Shown here: piece by piece, positions 59,901-64,000 of the stretch
Layout of the letters: each line of letters opens with the position of its first letter
Position numbering within the stretch: the stretch's first letter is position 1
IMG/VR virus record: IMGVR_UViG_3300044797_000098
Coordinates: 62,001-126,000 of that record
DNA: 64,000 nt
Strand: one strand, 5' to 3'
Source: a virus
The notes under the pieces: generated by a model
The model's database searches: none
Told to the model about the DNA's origin: nothing
What the model saw: only the letters and a program-made list of their open reading frames with translations
Position numbers and translations under genes: made by a program

Positions 59901-62900
59901 TCAATAAATAAATGTAATTCATCTCTATTATTTTTTGTATTGATTGCCCACGATGCTGCGACGTGATGCTGCTGTCCTGCCATCCAAGAAGAAATATCGG
60001 CATCCACCGTAGAGTTTCTACCATCTCTATCGAATACTCTAAAATTTAAATATCCGCTTTCATCTTTATATATAGAAAATCTATTATGATCTTTATCTTT
60101 TCCAAAATCAAAAATATAATGATGATAGTCTGCTATAAATGTTATCCCCTGGTTTACATTATTGATTCCTGATATACTATAAGATACAGTATTATTTGCA
60201 CTAAATATCCTGTCTGATGGTGGTTGCACGTGTGCTAATGACCTTACATTATAGAAGTTTCCGTCCGTTTTTATTGAAACCTGATAGTTTTTTATACCAT
60301 ATCCATCAGCATATCCGTCTAAAATATCCACATACCATCTATTTATATTTGTGTATGGATCATTGGTCAGGTAAATAAATACTCCATCTTTACTTTTGTT
60401 GGGTATTCCAAGAACAGAACTATTTTTAATTACAGAAAATGAATATCCGTCTGAGAACTCTGGATGGAAAGCGCCTGCACCAAGGAAAATATTTTGTGGC
60501 AGTAACGGTTGTCCATTTTTAGTTATTCTAAATGTTAATTCAGATTGGTTATCTATTCCATTCCAATTAGGGATTACCCAACATTCAAAAGAGCCCTGTT
60601 CGAGCCTAACATTAGAAACAGTCGGAAATTTAATAATCTGGCCAGGCGTGTTCACAACAACGCCGTCATCATATTTAGCGGTAACTAATTGAAAAGAGCC
60701 ACTCGTAGTTATAGGCTCTGGATTTAATAAATCACTTCCAAGTGACCAATTTTGAAATGCAGATTCTATTATTTGAGGTGGAGTGTGAACAATAGTATTT
60801 ACTATGTTGCTCATAGATTCAATTGTTGGTCCCTGAGGAAAAGAGCTCATTGCAGCTATAAGAGCGTCCCTATATCTTTCTCGTTCAAATGAAACATCTA
60901 AACTATTTAGTATTGGTATATTAATTAGTGTTCCGAAGTTTTTCAATAGCGCGTCTCGTAATGCGCCAACCTTATAGCTAGCATAGTATGTATCACCAGC
61001 ACTTAATGCCATAGATGTACTAAAATCTAATATATTATCACCATATTCATAACTAATAATTATTTCATCAGCAAGATATGTATAATCGATATAATATCCA
61101 CCCTTATCATAATCTACAATAACTCTATATAGATTATTTATTGTGTATGAATATATTAATTGAATTGCATCACCAATTTGTGGAGAATTAATATTTGGTA
61201 ATATTAATTTTAATTGATTGCCTAAAATAATTGTTCCAGAATCATTCCATAATTGAGCGCTATCTGAAAGTCTTGTTATCTGTATATTTAGCGTAATATT
61301 AGGAGAAAGATATTGTAATGAGGTATTAGCTAATATATAATAATTTGTTCCATCAAATTGAATTGAATGGTATTCAGTAAATAATAGAGAGCTTACAGTT
61401 ATATTTTTTCCATTAAATGTGGAAGCCTGAGAAAAATTAATTGGATTTATATTATTTAATAAATCTTCATATTCATATAATCCTCTTATATATCCAATGT
61501 AATTAGATACACCCGGAGAAAATATAGCATTTATAAATACGCCAACTTGATTATTATATACTTGATATGGATATTCAGAGTTTCCATTCAAAAAACCTTC
61601 GTTTGCAATATCGAATGTTGTTGGTAATATACTGCCATCAGTAAAACTTGTATATGAAAATTGTTTTGTTTTTTGTTCTAATGTATTTAATTGATAGTAG
61701 ATATCATCAACTGAGATTAAATGAGGATTTATTGGCGAAATATACCCGCGCTTATACGATATAGAACCAACCGAGTATGATTGAGATGATGATACATAGC
61801 ACCATACTATACCATTAATATAATCTATTTGGTAATCACCTACATTTTGTAATCTTGATGTATTTTGTGTTTCATTAGAAGAGTTGTCAAAATATATTTC
61901 TTGAATAAATATGTTAATATTAGAAAATGATACGCTTGAATTAAATGATGAACCTATTTCGTCTTGTGAGGAGGAAATTAAATTATTATTATTTAGAAAA
62001 AATTTAAATATATTTCCATCTGTCAATGTCATCACAGCACCAACAGAAAGAGTTTCATTTGTAATATTTTGAAATGATGCTCTTTCACCAGTTAGACTAA
62101 CTATATTTGGAGCTTTTATATAACTAAAAAATATTTGATTATTTGTCCATCGTAATATACTATACACTTCACCGGTGGTTTGATTAAATATTCTGAATAC
62201 ATCTGTCACTGGAAAATTTAATGGCTGTATAGTATTTACTGCTATCAATCTATTATCTATATATTCATTTAAAACTTCGATATGCGATGATACGATATAA
62301 TCTATGCCCTGTGCCAATACCTCTTCATAATTAAATATTATGTTGGCAGATGATCCTATTAAACTACCATTTGGCAATCCTACAAGCTCAAAACTATCTG
62401 AATCATATACATAATCTATTTGTGATTTAAAAACATATCTGTATGTATATGTTGCCAATGGAGGATATGCGCCAGTTCCAGTTTTATTATTATCTTGTCC
62501 ATACACATATACGTTTCCTGAACTATAATCTATTGAGTATTCACCAATTTGAGATGGCAAATAATCTAATCTAAATGGTAATTCATACAAAAATGCAGGA
62601 TGCGGTATGTTTGAATCTGGCGGTTCATTCGGATCGGTAAATACAACACTGCCTATACTGCCAATAGTATCATTATTTGTTACTATTGGAGCGTGCATTA
62701 GTGTAAATGTATTTTCTAGCGGTGGTAGTACCTCACGACCAGACGAAAGAACTGTATCTACAACTAGTGATGTTGGATCGAGAACTTTTCCAGTATCTTT
62801 ATATTCATAAGTTACCTGAACATAAGCAATATTTTCTGTGGAAAAATTAGGATCATTTAATATACCTCTATTTAATATAACTTGATTATCTAATAATAAT

Positions 62901-63775
62901 TCGTATGTAAAAGAGTTATCTGGATCATACAGTGAATTAAGTATTTGATATCCATACTCCTGTATATTATAGTTGTATGGTGGCAATGAAGAATCATATA
63001 CGAATAAAACACTATTCAATATAATTACAAATCTTTTAGTAAAATTAATCGTAAAAGTATCTTGATTAAATGTTCCAGTTTTATCAACAGTAACGAGAGG
63101 TAGGTTTTCTGAATAACTAGTTGCCTGCAACGATACAGGATAGTTCGGAAACAACGAAATGGATGTAATATTTTGTACAGGATCACTTGTTGGATTAATG
63201 CCAACCCTTAAAATTTCATACGCGCCTTCCTCATTAAGTCTGTCATATGGACCGTTGCCTCTTGTTTTAAATTCATCAATTATTGTAGTTGTTAAATAGT
63301 TTTCATTTTTTGATTGTCTTATATCATATAGTGATTTAGAAAATATAGTTGATAGACCTTGTATATAATTTGATATTACTGATGGGCTGTCTAAATTATA
63401 TACATTGTTTCTAAGAAAATTATTTAGATATATTTGTACTGGGTTACTTGAATCTAATGGCCCTAATATTAATTGTCTATTTGTTATTCCATCATTTAAA
63501 ATAAATGCATCACCATTTAATGAACTAAATGGCACTTGACTGGTTGATTGAAAAATTATGAAATATGCTGCTTGTGGTACTAATGGTTGTGTCGTTATGT
63601 ACAATAAATCATTTGAAACAGTAACAATTAGGACTGATGGGTTAGAAACACCCGGAGTTTGAGCACTTATTATTATATTACCAGTATTTATGTTTTCATT
63701 TAAAGATTCTGAAAACTTGGCAGTAATATTAGTGCTATCTACTACTGTTACAGATATAATTCTTAAATTAGCCAC
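56915..63775 (-). CDS. Giant baseplate/tail protein with two LamG-like domains
   Basis: 2,286 residues from a GTG at 63775, overlapping the upstream gene by eight bases. The start (L-R-I-I-S-V-T-V-V-D-S-T-N-I-T-A-K) is an Ig/SbsA-like module. Residues ~100-210 resemble a tail attachment part, then long beta-rich sequence. Two concanavalin-like LamG domains are seen: F-E-C-W-V-I-P-N-W (~1,060) with H-H-V-A-A-S-W-A and L-H-L-F-I-D-G-Q (~1,270-1,300), and T-I-E-F-W-V-N-P (~1,955) with W-H-R-L-K-A-T-F and I-R-F-F-V-D-G-Y (~2,090-2,110). LamG domains bind sugars or proteins, so it may contact the host surface. A very long tail-tip or baseplate component next to a baseplate gene. Confidence 0.75.
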   Translation of the reverse strand: MANLRIISVTVVDSTNITAKFSESLNENINTGNIIISAQTPGVSNPSVLIVTVSNDLLYITTQPLVPQAAYFIIFQSTSQVPFSSLNGDAFILNDGITNRQLILGPLDSSNPVQIYLNNFLRNNVYNLDSPSVISNYIQGLSTIFSKSLYDIRQSKNENYLTTTIIDEFKTRGNGPYDRLNEEGAYEILRVGINPTSDPVQNITSISLFPNYPVSLQATSYSENLPLVTVDKTGTFNQDTFTINFTKRFVIILNSVLFVYDSSLPPYNYNIQEYGYQILNSLYDPDNSFTYELLLDNQVILNRGILNDPNFSTENIAYVQVTYEYKDTGKVLDPTSLVVDTVLSSGREVLPPLENTFTLMHAPIVTNNDTIGSIGSVVFTDPNEPPDSNIPHPAFLYELPFRLDYLPSQIGEYSIDYSSGNVYVYGQDNNKTGTGAYPPLATYTYRYVFKSQIDYVYDSDSFELVGLPNGSLIGSSANIIFNYEEVLAQGIDYIVSSHIEVLNEYIDNRLIAVNTIQPLNFPVTDVFRIFNQTTGEVYSILRWTNNQIFFSYIKAPNIVSLTGERASFQNITNETLSVGAVMTLTDGNIFKFFLNNNNLISSSQDEIGSSFNSSVSFSNINIFIQEIYFDNSSNETQNTSRLQNVGDYQIDYINGIVWCYVSSSQSYSVGSISYKRGYISPINPHLISVDDIYYQLNTLEQKTKQFSYTSFTDGSILPTTFDIANEGFLNGNSEYPYQVYNNQVGVFINAIFSPGVSNYIGYIRGLYEYEDLLNNINPINFSQASTFNGKNITVSSLLFTEYHSIQFDGTNYYILANTSLQYLSPNITLNIQITRLSDSAQLWNDSGTIILGNQLKLILPNINSPQIGDAIQLIYSYTINNLYRVIVDYDKGGYYIDYTYLADEIIISYEYGDNILDFSTSMALSAGDTYYASYKVGALRDALLKNFGTLINIPILNSLDVSFERERYRDALIAAMSSFPQGPTIESMSNIVNTIVHTPPQIIESAFQNWSLGSDLLNPEPITTSGSFQLVTAKYDDGVVVNTPGQIIKFPTVSNVRLEQGSFECWVIPNWNGIDNQSELTFRITKNGQPLLPQNIFLGAGAFHPEFSDGYSFSVIKNSSVLGIPNKSKDGVFIYLTNDPYTNINRWYVDILDGYADGYGIKNYQVSIKTDGNFYNVRSLAHVQPPSDRIFSANNTVSYSISGINNVNQGITFIADYHHYIFDFGKDKDHNRFSIYKDESGYLNFRVFDRDGRNSTVDADISSWMAGQQHHVAASWAINTKNNRDELHLFIDGQEVPNIIKYGSNVGPYLHEKFRTVDPEEIVGLITSAIVSSTDLVTTLGSNIVTSSLNFSAYGVVNGGTIYIEEPGFSISGYLILNVNGNTLTLASPMPLLMTGASFSVNKTSFNVLTEIDLYPNIAISLLHSTLNGTDLQTTDGYNIVSSPSTNFSTLGVLPGYLIRIVESGFAANYVILSVNGQNLILNDNMPASYVSAPFYIYSNKEQEIPGLRALHPAYSIIRNSDDTVTLTILDKALPNDIVLIRTLGLNHRLINQKYYIWGNTTNIIKTRLPSPILLSDVKITHILLDRYNIGPGNSTLVGNTFISNNINTDQPSISDNGRTVSVYISGTNIDYSSPVIVSIYGTNNTSSPEILTFTENTTLSTISQFTSVSYVAVNCTPIDPTKNCVVISIQEVSPITVAENSITVPTIRYSYQTAVGNTLTGSGNTVTDLNNFFSSQTIGNYLIITSPSVSAGQYQITAVSSDYKSITISPALPSPIASGGLYEILTVSTYRSGLQNGYFTLENLTVPGQPYNLVQGLYEFEYYTYLTIPMGVTNLYSYVGTDFTGHNILNGTLDELMIVSEKLTDVRVGEMVGANQETITKDFNSLKALQPTANTLMLLHFDSFPFTNNSSIYTTASDQFIQSSISVNDNFGKSIVLTNKPMIIDNTGILTSKQEGTIEFWVNPIYDTGNDPNYRYYFDASGIVSQQVISTNNATVKVSGRVSKVLNVKLQIGSQSVDYFAGGVIASDMQTLYLNRALPNQQTPVIVNYIPTGTNGDRISIFKDPSGYINFSITASSVVYQIRVPAYWSKGTWHRLKATFKVNSGLGTDEIRFFVDGYERGNVLFGNGLLYGQNQVFGSSFTGQNTMQASIVFKDTINELFIGSDFSGTNGAFALIDNLRISNQSRPLFMPFGESLDVNYSTNTNIVLPVTPDLYTTLLLDFDTLVTKNTNFATLKNSTTGLSDFTINVYDSFDILADNPVVKQVLEELINTLKPANSQVYINYM

Positions 63776-64000
63776 TTGTAATACTTTCTTGTGCTATTGA
63801 AACCGTATTAGCGACGAAATATTGATTTTCTTGAGCGGTAATCGTTAATACTTGACCACCTGTACCATCGACATTAAAATATACTACGCGAACTCGTTCC
63901 ACGCCATCTACCGATTGTGCTGCTGAAATTAACATAGATGAATTTAACACTCCGCCTAATTGATTTGTATTAATTGTTGATGTAACAGCATTTTTTACAT
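63768..64000 (-). CDS. C-terminus of a probable baseplate J-like protein (5' partial)
   Basis: The reading frame is open to the right edge; only ~76 C-terminal residues are visible. They read N-A-V-T-S-T-I-N-T-N-Q-L-G-G-V-L, then S-S-M-L-I-S-A-A-Q-S-V-D-G-V-E-R-V-R-V-V. This resembles the end of baseplate wedge J-like proteins, where L-G-G-x-L, S-x-L-I and V-x-G-V-x-x-V occur. The start is outside the window, so the assignment is tentative; the structural operon supports it. Confidence 0.4.
   Translation of the reverse strand, partial: VKNAVTSTINTNQLGGVLNSSMLISAAQSVDGVERVRVVYFNVDGTGGQVLTITAQENQYFVANTVSIAQESITSG

Noticed and set aside
1-64000. tRNA genes or CRISPR array
   Set aside because: All gaps are under ~220 nt and none shows cloverleaf arms, CCA ends or regularly spaced direct repeats.

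Overview
The window is a piece of a large, AT-rich tailed dsDNA bacteriophage genome (probably a jumbo-class, myovirus-like phage). The evidence is a set of very large virion proteins (1,077 to 2,286 residues), a baseplate-like fragment at the right edge, and a phage replication and nucleotide set: DnaB-type helicase, DnaC-type loader, UvsW-type helicase, class II ribonucleotide reductase, PhoH and a phage sigma factor. The rest is dense, overlapping small genes. No terminase, major capsid protein, DNA polymerase or tRNA gene is visible. The host cannot be named. Strong AGGAG-type ribosome binding sites and sigma70-like promoters (-35 TTGACA or close, 16-17 nt, -10 TATATT) show only an ordinary bacterial host. 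Coding is almost complete: the longest stretch without a gene is about 219 nt (8785-9003), and I saw nothing resembling an RNA gene or a CRISPR array.

Layout. 1-4073 (+): 3' part of a giant tail or adhesin protein made of three ~440-residue repeats. 4077-8784 (-): zinc-ribbon protein, a divergent macro-domain protein, HAD hydrolase, GT-B-like glycosyltransferase, DEDDh exonuclease, a small unknown and an FAD oxidoreductase. 8785-9003: divergent region with an IS200/IS605-like right-end hairpin but no transposase. 9004-17506 (+): modular tail-fibre genes and glycine-rich adhesins, converging on a related fibre gene (17509-18699, -). 18733-22173 (-): NadR-like P-loop kinase, a decoration-type structural protein, methionine aminopeptidase and small genes. 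22258-32265 (-): PhoH, class II RNR, sigma factor, two FmdB-type zinc ribbons, DnaB-like helicase, DnaC-like loader and small partners. 32267-38106 (-): an adenine methyltransferase with a candidate restriction nuclease, an HNH nuclease and UvsW. 38107-43152 (-): small proteins, GH25 endolysin, a zinc-ribbon/Vsr-like nuclease and a tubulin/FtsZ-like GTPase. 43197-48959 (-): a glycan module with an intein-split nucleotide-sugar dehydratase, three glycosyltransferases and a membrane-anchored protein. 48989-64000 (-): giant virion proteins with Ig-like repeats, dockerin-like EF-hands and LamG-like domains, another zinc-ribbon/Vsr-like nuclease and the end of a probable baseplate J-like protein.

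How it works together. The replication block pairs an oxygen-independent B12-type RNR with a helicase/loader pair and a phage sigma factor read from a near-consensus host promoter. The glycan enzymes beside the adhesin genes suggest sugar modification of virion or host surface, which is inference. The most unusual points are the intein placed just before the catalytic Thr-Asp-Glu of a dehydratase, the tubulin-like GTPase with a long N-terminal extension, two copies of a multi-zinc-ribbon nuclease family, split dockerin-like calcium motifs in a virion protein, the macro-domain protein with both ligand loops altered, and an isolated IS605-type end.
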